The position numbers and the translations under genes were made by a program. Below the pieces are notes generated by a model. The model did no database searches. It was not told the DNA's origin and saw nothing but the letters and a program-made list of their open reading frames with translations. From assembly GCA_965371225.1 (NCBI GenBank), contig CBDUXP010000011.1:25607-89606 (forward strand): a stretch of DNA of 64,000 nt, written 5' to 3'. Below are positions 1 through 8,297 of this stretch, in pieces. This DNA comes from CBDUXP01 sp965371225 [NCBI: uncultured bacterium]. GTDB taxonomy: Bacteria > Abyssobacteria > SURF-5 > CBDUXP01. The stretch's first letter is position 1; the number at the start of each line of letters is the position of its first letter.

Positions 1-90
1 GCGCCGGGTGACCTCGCCGTGGTGCAGGCGCGGCGGGATTGGGCGGAGGCGGTTGCGGCCTTGCGCCGCGCGGGACGGGTCAGTGCCTGA
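1..90 (+). CDS. C-terminal end of an upstream protein (partial)
   Basis: An open frame enters from the left edge and stops at TGA 88-90. The 29 visible residues (ending RRAGRVSA) are Ala/Arg-rich and helical, like the last helices of a TPR protein, which suits the TPR genes that follow. The next gene can start at GTG 83, overlapping this stop by 8 bases, so the two are probably translationally coupled. Too little is visible to name the protein. Confidence 0.55.
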   Translation, partial: APGDLAVVQARRDWAEAVAALRRAGRVSA

Positions 91-1687
91 AGGCAACGCG
101 CGGCTGCGGCGGGCGGCGCCGTGGCTGGTGTTCGCGACGGCGGTGCTGTTGTATGCCCCCACCCTCTGGGGCGAGTTCATCTACGACGATTTTCCGTTCA
201 TCGTGAACAATCCGGCCGTGCAGACCCTCGCGCGCCCGTGGAAGTTCCTGGTCGACCGCGCGGCCACCACCGAGGACGGGTTCTACGCGATCTTTCGCCC
301 GCTGGCGTCGTGGTGTTTCAGCGGAGCGTGGGCCGTCGCGCCGAATACCCCCGCCGCGTTCCACGCCATGAACGTCCTGGCGCACGGCTGCGCGAGCGTG
401 TGCGTGTGGCGCCTGGCGGCTGCGGTCGGTTTGCGCCCGGCGGGCGGTGCCCTGTGGGCCGCCCTGCTCTTCGCGGCGCACCCGGTGCAGACCGAAGCGG
501 TCGCGTGGATCGCGGGCCTGAGCAATCCGTTGTTCGTTATCGGCGTAACGTGCGCGTGTGTGGCCTGGCTCCGGTGGCGTCGAGCGGACGCGCCGCCGCT
601 GGCGCTCGCCGCCGCATTCGCCTGGTACGGGTTCGCGCTGCTCGGCAAGGAACATGCGGCGGCGTTCCCCCTGCTGCTGCTCGGCGTCGAGTGGGCCCTG
701 CGGGGCGACGCCCTGCGCCCGGCGCGACAGCGCGCGCTGGCCATCGCAGGCCTCTGCCTCATGACCGGCGCCTACATGGCGTGGCGGGCCCACGTGCTGG
801 GAGGCGCGGGGCAGGCCACCCCCGCGGCCGGATCGCCCTGGCTGATGGTGCTGAGCACGGTCGCCGAGTTCTGCACCTACCTCCGGCTCCTGTGGCTGCC
901 GACGAACCTGCATCCGGAGTACGTCACGCCCATCGTGTCGGGCCTCACCGCGCCCGGCGTCCTGCCGCGTATCCTAGTGCTGATGGCCTTGATGACGAGT
1001 GCGCTCATGGTGCGGCGGCGCGCGCCGGTCGTGGCGTTGGGTATCGCGTGGTGGTTCCTCGCGCTCGCCCCCGTCTCGAATGTGATCCCCATGAAGACGC
1101 TGCTCAACGAACGGCTGCTCTACCTGCCGCTCATCGGTTTCGCGTTCGTGCTCGGTGTCGTCTGGGACGCCGCGCCCCGCCGTGGCGTGCGCGTGGCGCT
1201 CGCCGTTCAACTGGTCCTGTTCGCCGTGCTGACCGTTGCGCGCAACCGGGACTGGCTGACGAACGAACGGTTATGGACGGCGGCCGTCGCCGCGGAACCG
1301 CGCGGATACACCAGCCATTTCAATTTAGGCCAGGTGCACCGCCAAGCGGGCCGAACGGAAGCGGCGCTGCGGGAGTTCCACCTGGCGATCGAATTGCGCG
1401 GCCGCTTCCCCCACGCGCACGGTGCCGTGGGGCTGGTGCACCTGGAGCGGGGCGCGTATCGCGAATCGGTGCACGCCTTCCGGCGTGGCTTGCGTGAGGA
1501 CCCGGCGGATCCGAAGTTGCGCCGGAGCCTCGTGGCCGCACTGGTGCAGTGGGGCGACGCCGAGCGGGCGGCGGGCCGGCTTGTGGTGGCGGAAGGGGCG
1601 TACCTGGAAGCGCTGGAGCTGGCGCCGGACGCGGCACCGGCGCGGGCGGGGCTGGCGGCCGTGCGCGGCGGGGAGGCCGGCGGGTGA
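83..1687 (+). CDS. Polytopic membrane protein with C-terminal TPRs (TMTC-like, putative GT-C glycosyltransferase)
   Basis: About 534 residues. The N-terminal 400 residues contain around ten hydrophobic segments. The first extracytoplasmic loop carries a YDD acidic motif (FIYDDF) typical of GT-C-fold glycosyltransferases and of TMTC-type TPR proteins. Two to three TPR units follow (from HFNLGQVHRQAG to the end). In TMTC relatives the membrane part is thought to transfer sugar from a lipid carrier while the TPRs bind protein, but the substrate here is unknown. I chose GTG 83 because residues encoded further upstream are Arg-rich and overlap the end of the preceding gene. The stop overlaps the start of the next gene, so this is an operon. 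Confidence 0.75.
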   Translation: MPEGNARLRRAAPWLVFATAVLLYAPTLWGEFIYDDFPFIVNNPAVQTLARPWKFLVDRAATTEDGFYAIFRPLASWCFSGAWAVAPNTPAAFHAMNVLAHGCASVCVWRLAAAVGLRPAGGALWAALLFAAHPVQTEAVAWIAGLSNPLFVIGVTCACVAWLRWRRADAPPLALAAAFAWYGFALLGKEHAAAFPLLLLGVEWALRGDALRPARQRALAIAGLCLMTGAYMAWRAHVLGGAGQATPAAGSPWLMVLSTVAEFCTYLRLLWLPTNLHPEYVTPIVSGLTAPGVLPRILVLMALMTSALMVRRRAPVVALGIAWWFLALAPVSNVIPMKTLLNERLLYLPLIGFAFVLGVVWDAAPRRGVRVALAVQLVLFAVLTVARNRDWLTNERLWTAAVAAEPRGYTSHFNLGQVHRQAGRTEAALREFHLAIELRGRFPHAHGAVGLVHLERGAYRESVHAFRRGLREDPADPKLRRSLVAALVQWGDAERAAGRLVVAEGAYLEALELAPDAAPARAGLAAVRGGEAGG

Positions 1688-4074
1688 GCGTCCGCCTGCC
1701 GGGACAGATTCCGCGGGTGCCGCCGGCGGTGGACCGGTGGCTGCGGCGCGGCACGTTCGGGCTGCTCACCCTGCTGGCGCTGGCGCTCCTGACGCACAAG
1801 ATTTTCAACAGCGACATCTGGTGGCATCTGAAGACCGGCGAGCGGATTCTGGCCGGCTCGGGCATCCCGCAGACGGATCCGTACACCTACACCGTGGCCG
1901 GCGCGGAGTGGATCGATTTGCACTGGGGATTCCAGGTGATCGTGGCGCTGCTGTTTCGCGTGGCGGGTCCCGTCGGGTGGAACCTCTACCTCTACGTGAC
2001 CGTCGGGCTGGCGCTGGTGATCACCGCGCGCAACCAGTACGACCCGCGGTACTGGAGCATCACCGCCCTGTTCCTGCTGCTGCTGCTGCTGGCCGCCAAC
2101 CCGCGGTTTCTGGCCCGGCCGGAAGGGATCAGCTTCGTCTGTCTCTCGGCGGTGATGTGGATCCTGTTGCGGTTGCGCGACCCGCGGTGGGAGCGCTGGG
2201 TCTGGGCGGTGCCCGCGATCGTCGGCGTTTGGGCGAACGTGCAGGGGTTGTTCATCCTCGGCATCGTGCTGCTGCTGCTCGTGGCCGCGGGGGACGTGGT
2301 CCGGCGCATGTTGGCCGTGCCGTTCGGCTGGGCCCAGGAGCATCTGTTGCTCCCGCAAGCGCGGCGCCTGTGGAGCGTGGCGGGCCTGTCCATCATTGCG
2401 GGGCTGGCCACACCCTACGGCGTGCGCGGCCTGCTGTTTCCCTTCACCCTGTTCACGCGCGTGGGCGGGCAGGGGAACGTGTTCTCGCAGGTCATCGCGG
2501 AGTTCCAGCCGCCGTTCCTCTCCGGCACGTGGGCGGCGCCGACCGAGACGTTCCTCCTGTTTCTGGTCGTGGCGCTGACCATCCTGATCGCCAACGTCCG
2601 CAGCAGCCCCGTGGGGTCCATCCTCATCGTGACCGCGTTCACCTTCCTGGCGCTCAGCGCGCGCCGCAACGTGCCGGTGGCGCTGTTCGTGCTCACGCCG
2701 CTGGCGGTGGGGGGGGCGACGGACATCCTGAAGCGGGCGGAGCGGGTCGTGCTCTGGGACCTGGTGGGGGTGCGGTCGTGGGCGCAGGCCGGGCTCGCGG
2801 TGGTGGTGTGCCTGGTGGCGGCCTGGCATCTGCCCTACATCCTGAGCGACCGGTACTACGTGGACGACCGGCGGGGCGAGCGCTTCGGCCTGGGCGTGGC
2901 GGACAACATCTACCCCGGCGGGGCGGTCGATTTCGTAGTGCGCCATGAGTTGCCCGGGCCGCTGTTTAATTCCATGTACATCGGGGGCTACGTGATCTAC
3001 CGGCTCGCGCCCGACCGGTACCGGGTGTCCCTGGACTCGCGGCTCGAGGTGCACACGCAGACCACTCTCGGGGCGTATGTGGCTGCGGCGCGCGGCGTCA
3101 CGGAACTGAAAGGCCTCCTGAATCTGTACGACGCCGAGACGGCCGTGCTCACGCACAACTCCCAAGACGCCGGGAACCTCATCACCTCCTTCCTCCAGCT
3201 GCCCGACTGGCGGTTGGTCTACCTGGACCCCTGCAGCGCCGTGTTCGTGAAGAGCGCGGTGGCGCGCGCGCGGCGGCTCGATCCGGTGATCGTGCCACTG
3301 CCCCCCGAAGTCGCGGCCCGTCCGGTGTCCGCATCCGTCGAGGCGCAAACGCCGGAGTGGGCGCGCGCCTTGGCGGCCGGGGTGGATCGGCTGCACTGGG
3401 GGCCGCGCTTCCCCGGGGAGCTATTTCACATGGCGACCCTGTACCTGCAACTGGGCGGGGCGGGGGCCGCGATTCCGCTCTTTGAAGAAGGGGTGGCCCA
3501 GTATCCGGCCACGGCGCTGGGGTGGTACAACCTGGGCAAGGCGTATCAGGACAGTCGCCGGTACACTGAAGCGCAAGAGGCCTACGAGCAGGCGGTGGAG
3601 CGGGAGCCCAAGCTGGCCGCGGCGTGGGTGAATTTGGGCCTGCTCCGGGCGGTGCGGGGCGAGCGGCTCGGGGCTCGGCGGGCGTACGAGCGCGCCGTGC
3701 AGGCCGATGCCAAGAACGTGCCGGCCCGGTACAATCTCGCGCGCACCCTGGTCGAGGACGGGCAGTACGATCGGGCCTATTACCACTTCCGGCGGCTGAC
3801 GCGGGACATGCCCCAATCCAGCCGTTGGTGGTTCGAGTTCGGCCGCACCTGCCGCCAGGTGGGCCGGTTTCGGGAGGGAGTCGTGGCGCTCGATCGTGCC
3901 CTGGAGCTGGACGCCGACCGCATCGAGTACTGGCTGGAGCTATCGGATCTGCTGTATGCGAATGAGCAACGGGACCGTGGCACGGCGGCGCTACGCGCGG
4001 CGTTTGAGCTGGACCGCGATTCCCAGGAGGTCCGCCGCCGCATGCGGGACATGGGAGGCGCGGCCGCGCCCTGA
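1684..4074 (+). CDS. Large polytopic membrane protein with C-terminal TPR array
   Basis: 796 residues from GTG 1684, which overlaps the TGA of the upstream gene by 4 bases (GTGA). After a first hydrophobic helix comes the loop DIWWHLKTGERIL followed by GIPQTDPYTYT, a signature shared by an uncharacterised bacterial family of multi-pass proteins that resemble GT-C glycosyltransferases. About nine to ten membrane segments run to residue 430, then a soluble region, then about six TPR units from around residue 600 to the end (for example WYNLGKAYQDSRRYTEA). It probably works with the preceding TMTC-like protein in envelope glycan or glycoprotein assembly; this is inference from architecture. Confidence 0.75.
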   Translation: MSVRLPGQIPRVPPAVDRWLRRGTFGLLTLLALALLTHKIFNSDIWWHLKTGERILAGSGIPQTDPYTYTVAGAEWIDLHWGFQVIVALLFRVAGPVGWNLYLYVTVGLALVITARNQYDPRYWSITALFLLLLLLAANPRFLARPEGISFVCLSAVMWILLRLRDPRWERWVWAVPAIVGVWANVQGLFILGIVLLLLVAAGDVVRRMLAVPFGWAQEHLLLPQARRLWSVAGLSIIAGLATPYGVRGLLFPFTLFTRVGGQGNVFSQVIAEFQPPFLSGTWAAPTETFLLFLVVALTILIANVRSSPVGSILIVTAFTFLALSARRNVPVALFVLTPLAVGGATDILKRAERVVLWDLVGVRSWAQAGLAVVVCLVAAWHLPYILSDRYYVDDRRGERFGLGVADNIYPGGAVDFVVRHELPGPLFNSMYIGGYVIYRLAPDRYRVSLDSRLEVHTQTTLGAYVAAARGVTELKGLLNLYDAETAVLTHNSQDAGNLITSFLQLPDWRLVYLDPCSAVFVKSAVARARRLDPVIVPLPPEVAARPVSASVEAQTPEWARALAAGVDRLHWGPRFPGELFHMATLYLQLGGAGAAIPLFEEGVAQYPATALGWYNLGKAYQDSRRYTEAQEAYEQAVEREPKLAAAWVNLGLLRAVRGERLGARRAYERAVQADAKNVPARYNLARTLVEDGQYDRAYYHFRRLTRDMPQSSRWWFEFGRTCRQVGRFREGVVALDRALELDADRIEYWLELSDLLYANEQRDRGTAALRAAFELDRDSQEVRRRMRDMGGAAAP

Positions 4075-4094
4075 GCGCGTGGAGGAGACACGGG

Positions 4095-4631
4095 ATGTCC
4101 ATTGCCACAGGAAAGGGTGACGAGGGCACGACTCGCCTGTTCTCAGGGGAGGCGGTGCCGAAGAGCGACCCGCGGCCCACGTGCTACGGGCATATGGATG
4201 AGGCCTCCTCCTGGCTGGGGCTGGCGAAGGCGCTCGTGACGCGGGAGGAGATTCGGCCCATCCTCCATGAGGTGCAGGAGGCCTTCTTCCGCCTCGGCCA
4301 TGAGCTGGCGACGGATGTGGCCAAAGCGGATCGGGTGCCGAATCGTATCGGCGCGGAGGATGTGGCCCGGCTGGACGGCCACGTGGCGGCGCTGGAAGGG
4401 GTGCTGCCCCCGCCGACGGGCTTCGTCGTGCCCGGGGTGAGTCCCGCCCATGGGGCGCTGCACGTAGCGCGCACGGTGGTGCGGCGGACGGAGCGGGCGG
4501 CGGTGGCTCTCAAAGAGGACGGGCAGTTGGCGAATCCCGCCCTGCTGCGCTACCTGAATCGCCTCTCAGACGTGGTGTGGCTGCTGGCGGAGTATGAGGT
4601 GACGCGGGATGTCAGCCTGCCTAACACATGA
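4095..4631 (+). CDS. pduO: ATP:cob(I)alamin adenosyltransferase, PduO type
   Basis: 178 residues, the usual size of PduO-type adenosyltransferases, which transfer the 5'-deoxyadenosyl group of ATP to cob(I)alamin to make coenzyme B12. The N-terminal ATP-binding motif TGKGDEGTTRLFSGE is at residues 5-19, YGHMDEASSWLG follows, and the conserved helix RRTERAAV and the YLNRLSDVVW motif are near the C-terminus. A purine-rich site (GGAGGAGA) is 20 bases upstream in the short gap after the TPR gene, so it may be cotranscribed with it. No cobalamin-dependent mutase is in the window. Assignment to the family is firm; which B12 enzyme it serves is not known. Confidence 0.93.
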   Translation: MSIATGKGDEGTTRLFSGEAVPKSDPRPTCYGHMDEASSWLGLAKALVTREEIRPILHEVQEAFFRLGHELATDVAKADRVPNRIGAEDVARLDGHVAALEGVLPPPTGFVVPGVSPAHGALHVARTVVRRTERAAVALKEDGQLANPALLRYLNRLSDVVWLLAEYEVTRDVSLPNT

Positions 4632-4800
4632 TGGGCGTTAATTTCTTATTCGTGACAAATAGTAACTCGTAGTGGTCACATTGCCGGTCGGGACGGACCT
4701 GCAATTTTTTCCTCCATCATAACTTGTTTGGTGGAGTAGTCTTACGTCGCAAACCCTCAGTTACGAAACGGGTATTCGTCCGCGGCGTGGCTTTTAATTC
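4632..4800. other. Intergenic, lower-GC stretch upstream of the cold-shock promoter
   Basis: No coding signal. It is clearly richer in A+T than its surroundings and has a T6 run at 4705-4710. An imperfect inverted repeat CTCCATCA / TGGTGGAG lies at 4712-4719 and 4729-4736. A T-run after the hairpin, as in a Rho-independent terminator for the upstream gene, is absent on the + strand. Confidence 0.5.
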
Positions 4801-4829
4801 TTGACTGCACGGCACGTACCGGGTATGAT
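4801..4829 (+). promoter_or_regulatory. Consensus housekeeping promoter of the cold-shock gene
   Basis: TTGACT (4801-4806), exactly 17 bases, then TATGAT (4824-4829): five of six matches to each hexamer at optimal spacing. Transcription should begin near 4836, leaving an untranslated leader of about 138 bases before ATG 4974. Confidence 0.8.
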
Positions 4830-4864
4830 TCGTGCAAGTCTGCGCGTCAGTGATGACCGTGGCA

Positions 4865-4929
4865 GGGGGGTGTTGCGAGGCGCTGTGAAACTCCTACGGG
4901 TTTCGCAGCGCCTCACGCGTATACCCCCC
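4865..4929 (+). promoter_or_regulatory. Long structured 5' leader of the cold-shock mRNA
   Basis: Two nested inverted repeats. The inner stem pairs GAGGCGCTGTGAAA (4877-4890) with TTTCGCAGCGCCTC (4901-4914): 14 pairs with one U-G wobble, closing a 10-base loop. The outer stem pairs GGGGGGTGT (4865-4873) with ATACCCCCC (4921-4929). The ribosome site GGGAGGG at 4963-4969 lies outside both. Known cspA-type genes have long leaders whose folding responds to temperature; a similar role here is inference. Confidence 0.65.
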
Positions 4930-4973
4930 CGGCTGTGGTGTTGTTCTGAGTTGCAGTGGCATGGGAGGGCGGA

Positions 4974-5198
4974 ATGCCGCAGGGGAAAGTGAAGTGGTTC
5001 GACAACCGCAAGGGATACGGGTTCATCGTCGAGGACGGGCATGAGGAGGAAGATATCTTCGTCCACTTCTCAGCCATCCAAGCCGATGGATACCGCAGCC
5101 TGGAGGAACAAGAACCCGTTACGTTCGAGATTATTCGCGGGCCCAAGGGACTCCAGGCGCGGAACGTGGCCCGGGGCACCGCAGGAAGCAGTATCTAG
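4974..5198 (+). CDS. csp: Cold-shock protein (CspA family RNA chaperone)
   Basis: 74 residues from ATG 4974, preceded by GGGAGGG at 4963-4969; an in-frame GTG at 4956 is less likely. This is a single OB-fold cold-shock domain. RNP1 reads KGYGFI (residues 13-18) and RNP2 reads DIFVHF (27-32), with the aromatic nucleic-acid-binding residues W8, F9, Y15, F17, F29, H31 and F32. The loop between the RNP motifs has extra acidic residues (HEEED). The protein binds single-stranded RNA and DNA and melts RNA structure. It is a monocistronic unit with its own strong promoter and long leader. Confidence 0.95.
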   Translation: MPQGKVKWFDNRKGYGFIVEDGHEEEDIFVHFSAIQADGYRSLEEQEPVTFEIIRGPKGLQARNVARGTAGSSI

Positions 5199-5372
5199 AC
5201 AGCAGGGGTGACACGCGGCACATCCCCCACCCCCGGATGCACCCGCGCGCGACCCTGGAACTGACGCCGCCGCGTCCCCGGCGGCCACCAGCGCCCGTTA
5301 GGCCACAGGGTGTGCTGGGGTGGTGTGCGCGCCCCTCCCCGGACCCGCCGCCGCGTCTCCTACAATGGCCGC

Positions 5373-6005
5373 ATGCGCATGTGGGTGGCCCTGACGGCAG
5401 CCGCGGTCATCGCCCTGTTGGTGGCCGAGCAGCGCGGGTCGCGCCTGGGTGTCTGGATTTGCAAACCGCTCGCGGCGACGGGATTCGTCGGCGGAGCCCT
5501 GGCCACGGGCGCGTGGGACTCGCCGTACGGACGCACGGTCCTCGCCGCGCTCGTGCTCTCCTGGGTCGGCGATCTCCTGCTGATCCCGAAGGGATCGTCG
5601 TGGGCGTTCCAGGCCGGGCTCGCCAGCTTCCTGCTCGGCCACGTGGCCTATGTCGTGGCCTTTCTCATCCGCGGCGCCGCGCCGGTCCCGGCCGGGCTTG
5701 TCCTGGTCCTGACGCTTGTCGCGCTGGGCCTCGTCCTCCGATGGCTGAGGCCGCACCTGCCGGCCGCCATGCGGTCGCCCGTGCACGCGTACATGGGGGT
5801 CATATCGCTCATGGTGGTCTGCGCGGCCGGCACCGTCGCCCAGCACGGCGACGGGCGCATCCTGGTCGGCGCGCTCATGTTCTACCTGTCCGACCTGGCC
5901 GTGGCGCGCGAACGCTTCGTCGCGTCCACCTTCGGCAACGCCCTCTGGGGGCTCCCGCTCTACTTCGGCGCCCAGCTCCTGCTGGCGTCCACCGTCAGCG
6001 GGTAG
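5373..6005 (+). CDS. Lysoplasmalogenase-like membrane protein (YhhN/TMEM86 family)
   Basis: 210 residues with seven or eight closely spaced hydrophobic segments. The family pattern is visible as SWVGDLLL in the second or third helix and a C-terminal FYLSDLAVARERF motif, whose two Asp residues are the conserved polar residues of YhhN/TMEM86. Animal TMEM86 members hydrolyse the vinyl-ether bond of lysoplasmalogens; the bacterial role is less certain. ATG 5373 was chosen because hydrophobic sequence begins immediately after it and a TACAAT hexamer lies at 5361-5366, only six bases upstream, suggesting a very short leader or a promoter elsewhere. Confidence 0.8.
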   Translation: MRMWVALTAAAVIALLVAEQRGSRLGVWICKPLAATGFVGGALATGAWDSPYGRTVLAALVLSWVGDLLLIPKGSSWAFQAGLASFLLGHVAYVVAFLIRGAAPVPAGLVLVLTLVALGLVLRWLRPHLPAAMRSPVHAYMGVISLMVVCAAGTVAQHGDGRILVGALMFYLSDLAVARERFVASTFGNALWGLPLYFGAQLLLASTVSG

Positions 6006-6081
6006 CGCCGCTACGGCCCAGTGGGGGAGGGGCAGATCCCCTCGCGGTCGCCCAACGTAATGGCGCGGGCTTGGCCTGCCT

Positions 6082-6828
6082 TCACCCGGCCTCTCGCTGG
6101 GGCAGCGGCCACTTCAGAAGGGTTCGGGGGTTTCGGCCCCACGGTGTCGGAGGTGGACGGAGATCCCTGCGGTCTATTGTGCAGGTGAACATCTTTCGGA
6201 GTCGCAGCGTTTGATCGAGCTGGCCATCCGCTCCGTGATACAGCGGGATGGGCACGTCGAGCTCCACGTGCAAGTGTTCGCCGTCTTGCGGACGCACGAA
6301 TACAGTGCCACCTGTTGCAAATCCGATCCCGAAGAGCGTTTCCCAGACCCTCGCGTGACCGCCGTGTTCCGAATACAGCATTCGAGCGTCCTCGGGAATG
6401 CGCAGGTGCACGTTGGTATTGACGGGAATGCTCGGTACGTAGATCGTCGCGCGCTTAAACGATTTGGCGTGATACGTACTCGGAAGCATATCTCGGGTGA
6501 TGGTGAGCGCGATGATGAGCCCGGTCCCCGGTACGCAGGTATGGCCGGCGTGCGCCGGAATATCCATCTCTCCCGAATATTCCCGCGTTCTGGATGAAAG
6601 CCACGCCGCGCGCCGCACCAGATAACCCGGGAGGTCTTGCGGCACCTCACGCCACCACCGCGCATGCAGCGGTTGTGCTTGCGGGTAGTAGCTGGCCCGC
6701 GTCTCGGGAACCACATTGAGGCACGGACCGAGTATCACTACCAGAATCGCTAGCACGGCGATGATGGCAAGGCGATACCTGTCGCCAGGAGACGTCTTGT
6801 CGGTAGGAGGAAGCGATGGATCGCTCAT
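6082..6828 (-). CDS. Single-pass membrane protein of unknown function
   Basis: 248 residues from the ATG at 6826-6828. A short polar head is followed by one strong hydrophobic segment (RLAIIAVLAILVVILG, about residues 17-32), then a soluble domain of about 210 residues with many beta-forming stretches, facing the outside if the helix is a signal anchor. I recognise no family. Base composition is visibly lower in G+C and its codon choice more relaxed (many A/T-ending codons) than in all neighbours, which suggests later acquisition. A longer start 28 codons upstream would overlap the end of the methyltransferase gene; the shorter start has GTAGGAGGAAG-like purines nearby only inside the gene, so the start is uncertain. 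Confidence 0.6.
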   Translation of the reverse strand: MSDPSLPPTDKTSPGDRYRLAIIAVLAILVVILGPCLNVVPETRASYYPQAQPLHARWWREVPQDLPGYLVRRAAWLSSRTREYSGEMDIPAHAGHTCVPGTGLIIALTITRDMLPSTYHAKSFKRATIYVPSIPVNTNVHLRIPEDARMLYSEHGGHARVWETLFGIGFATGGTVFVRPQDGEHLHVELDVPIPLYHGADGQLDQTLRLRKMFTCTIDRRDLRPPPTPWGRNPRTLLKWPLPQREAG

Positions 6829-6886
6829 ATGTGGTCCCGCGCCCACGGAACGCCCCGACAACCCTAGCGCGAAAATTCGGTCGGGC

Positions 6887-7738
6887 CTACTTGCTCGCGA
6901 TGAGTTGCACACCTAGTAGCAGCCGCACCGGCCGCCAGTCGGCTACGGTCCGCCGCACGCGCAGGGGCAGGCGTTGCAGCCCGCGCTCCAGCGCGCGGAT
7001 GGGCGCGAGCGGAAACGGCACGGACACGCCGCGGGGCGTCAAGCACGCGCGCACGCGTGTGAACCCGGCGCTGCGACACAGGGCGGCCAGCTCGGCGGTC
7101 GTGTACTCGTGCAGGTGCATGCCCGCCGCCACGTCGTCGAACCAGCGGGAGACGTCGAACGGCCCGCGCAGCGCGCTCGGCGTAATGCAGATGTAACATC
7201 CGCCGGGCCGCAACGCCGCACGCACGCTCGCCAGGTGCGCCGGCACGTCGTCAGGATGCAGATGTTCGATGAGCTGGTCGCTGAAAGCCACGTCCACGCT
7301 CGCCGGCGGCACCGGAATCCGGCACCCATCGGGCGTGACGGTGCATTCCACGTTGGCCGCAGCCGCGCCGGGCGCCATGACCGTGGGCGACACGTCCACC
7401 GCGTACACCGTGCGCACGTGCGGCGCCATCGCCAGGGACAGCCGGCAGTCGCCCGCCCCAATCTCCAGCAAGACGGATTCCGGTCGACAGAACCGGCGCA
7501 GGAGTCGCACGCGGCGCTCGACGGTGCGCTCGCGGGTCGCGGCCCGCGTCGGATCCGCGCACATCTGCGCGTGCTCGGGCAGCCGCCGAAACAGCTCGTC
7601 GTAGATCGTGCCGTAGAGCGCGGCCCGCTCCTCGGGCGGCGCGGCGCGCAGCCGCGCGGCCAGTTCCCGCTCTACGTCATACTGCGCGCGTAACGCGTCG
7701 GCTCGCGCGGCGAAGGCGGGTGGCATGGGGCGCGGCAT
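6887..7738 (-). CDS. Class I SAM-dependent methyltransferase
   Basis: 283 residues. After a 75-residue helical N-terminal part comes the SAM-binding motif LLEIGAGDCRLS (G94, G96), the acidic residue ending strand 2 (VYAVDVSP), and the motif DVAFSDQLIEHLHPDD, the usual pattern of UbiE/Methyltransf_11 proteins. A late motif LRPGGCYICITPS marks strand 5. The C-terminal segment LQRLPLRVRRTVADW is basic. The substrate cannot be deduced. The start follows a short GTG/ATG-rich stretch; ATG 7738 is preferred over one 13 codons upstream. Confidence 0.82.
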   Translation of the reverse strand: MPRPMPPAFAARADALRAQYDVERELAARLRAAPPEERAALYGTIYDELFRRLPEHAQMCADPTRAATRERTVERRVRLLRRFCRPESVLLEIGAGDCRLSLAMAPHVRTVYAVDVSPTVMAPGAAAANVECTVTPDGCRIPVPPASVDVAFSDQLIEHLHPDDVPAHLASVRAALRPGGCYICITPSALRGPFDVSRWFDDVAAGMHLHEYTTAELAALCRSAGFTRVRACLTPRGVSVPFPLAPIRALERGLQRLPLRVRRTVADWRPVRLLLGVQLIASK

Positions 7739-7786
7739 GCGTGTTACCCGGCGCCGCTCGGTACGGGCACCGGGCACCGGCGGTAG

Positions 7787-8188
7787 CTAGTCGTTGAAGA
7801 GCACCTTGTCCGGCATGACGCGCAGCACAGTGCGGTCCTGGGCGTCGAGCAACTGAGACAGCTGCTCGTCGGCCATCTCCTGGTTCTCGATCATCATCTT
7901 TAAGATTGGGATGCGCTTGCTCAGCTCGCGCCGGTCGGGATCGCCGGCGAACCCCTCGGCGGTGCCGTAGACGACCATCTGCGTGCGTCCGTCGTTCACG
8001 ACCAGGCAGACCTTCGGCTGGCGTAGCGCGTTGTGCCACTTCGCCGTGAAGCTCTTGATGGACATGACCATGTCCGTCCCGTCGAACTGGTACATGACCG
8101 TCGAGCACTGCGGCGACCCGTCCTTGCGGCCCGTGGCCAGCACGGCCTGGGAATGGTTCTTGAGAAAGTCGACTTGTTCCGGAGTCAT
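7787..8188 (-). CDS. PPOX-class (pyridoxamine-oxidase fold) flavin- or F420-binding protein
   Basis: 133 residues beginning MTPEQVDFLKNH. The split-barrel signature is seen in AVLATGRKDGSPQCSTVMYQFDG, followed by SIKSFTAKWHNALRQPKVCLVV and a GTAEGFAGD strand. Such small proteins bind FMN or deazaflavin F420 and reduce varied substrates, or act as heme or pyridoxine enzymes; the sequence does not discriminate. The start is set by the conserved N-terminal helix; the in-frame sequence further upstream is only translation through the palindromic repeat at 8210-8237. Confidence 0.8.
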   Translation of the reverse strand: MTPEQVDFLKNHSQAVLATGRKDGSPQCSTVMYQFDGTDMVMSIKSFTAKWHNALRQPKVCLVVNDGRTQMVVYGTAEGFAGDPDRRELSKRIPILKMMIENQEMADEQLSQLLDAQDRTVLRVMPDKVLFND

Positions 8189-8209
8189 CGCTTGCGATGT
8201 TCCTCTTCG

Positions 8210-8237
8210 GTAGGGGCCGGTCTTCAGACCGGCCCGG
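8210..8237 (+). repeat. GTAGGGGC palindromic repeat, copy 1
   Basis: Begins GTAGGGGC. The stem GGGCCGGTCT (8214-8223) is perfectly complementary to AGACCGGCCC (8226-8235). It sits between divergently placed gene ends, just 5' of the PPOX gene. It is the only copy outside the 45-56 kb region. Confidence 0.85.
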
Positions 8238-8297
8238 GCGTGCTGCGCATCTGGCAGCGACCGGGCAGGTGGCGCCCCGCCCTTCACCGAGGACGGT

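Noticed and set aside
4705-4740. Rho-independent terminator for the adenosyltransferase gene
   Set aside because: The T-run lies before, not after, the weak hairpin on the transcribed strand.
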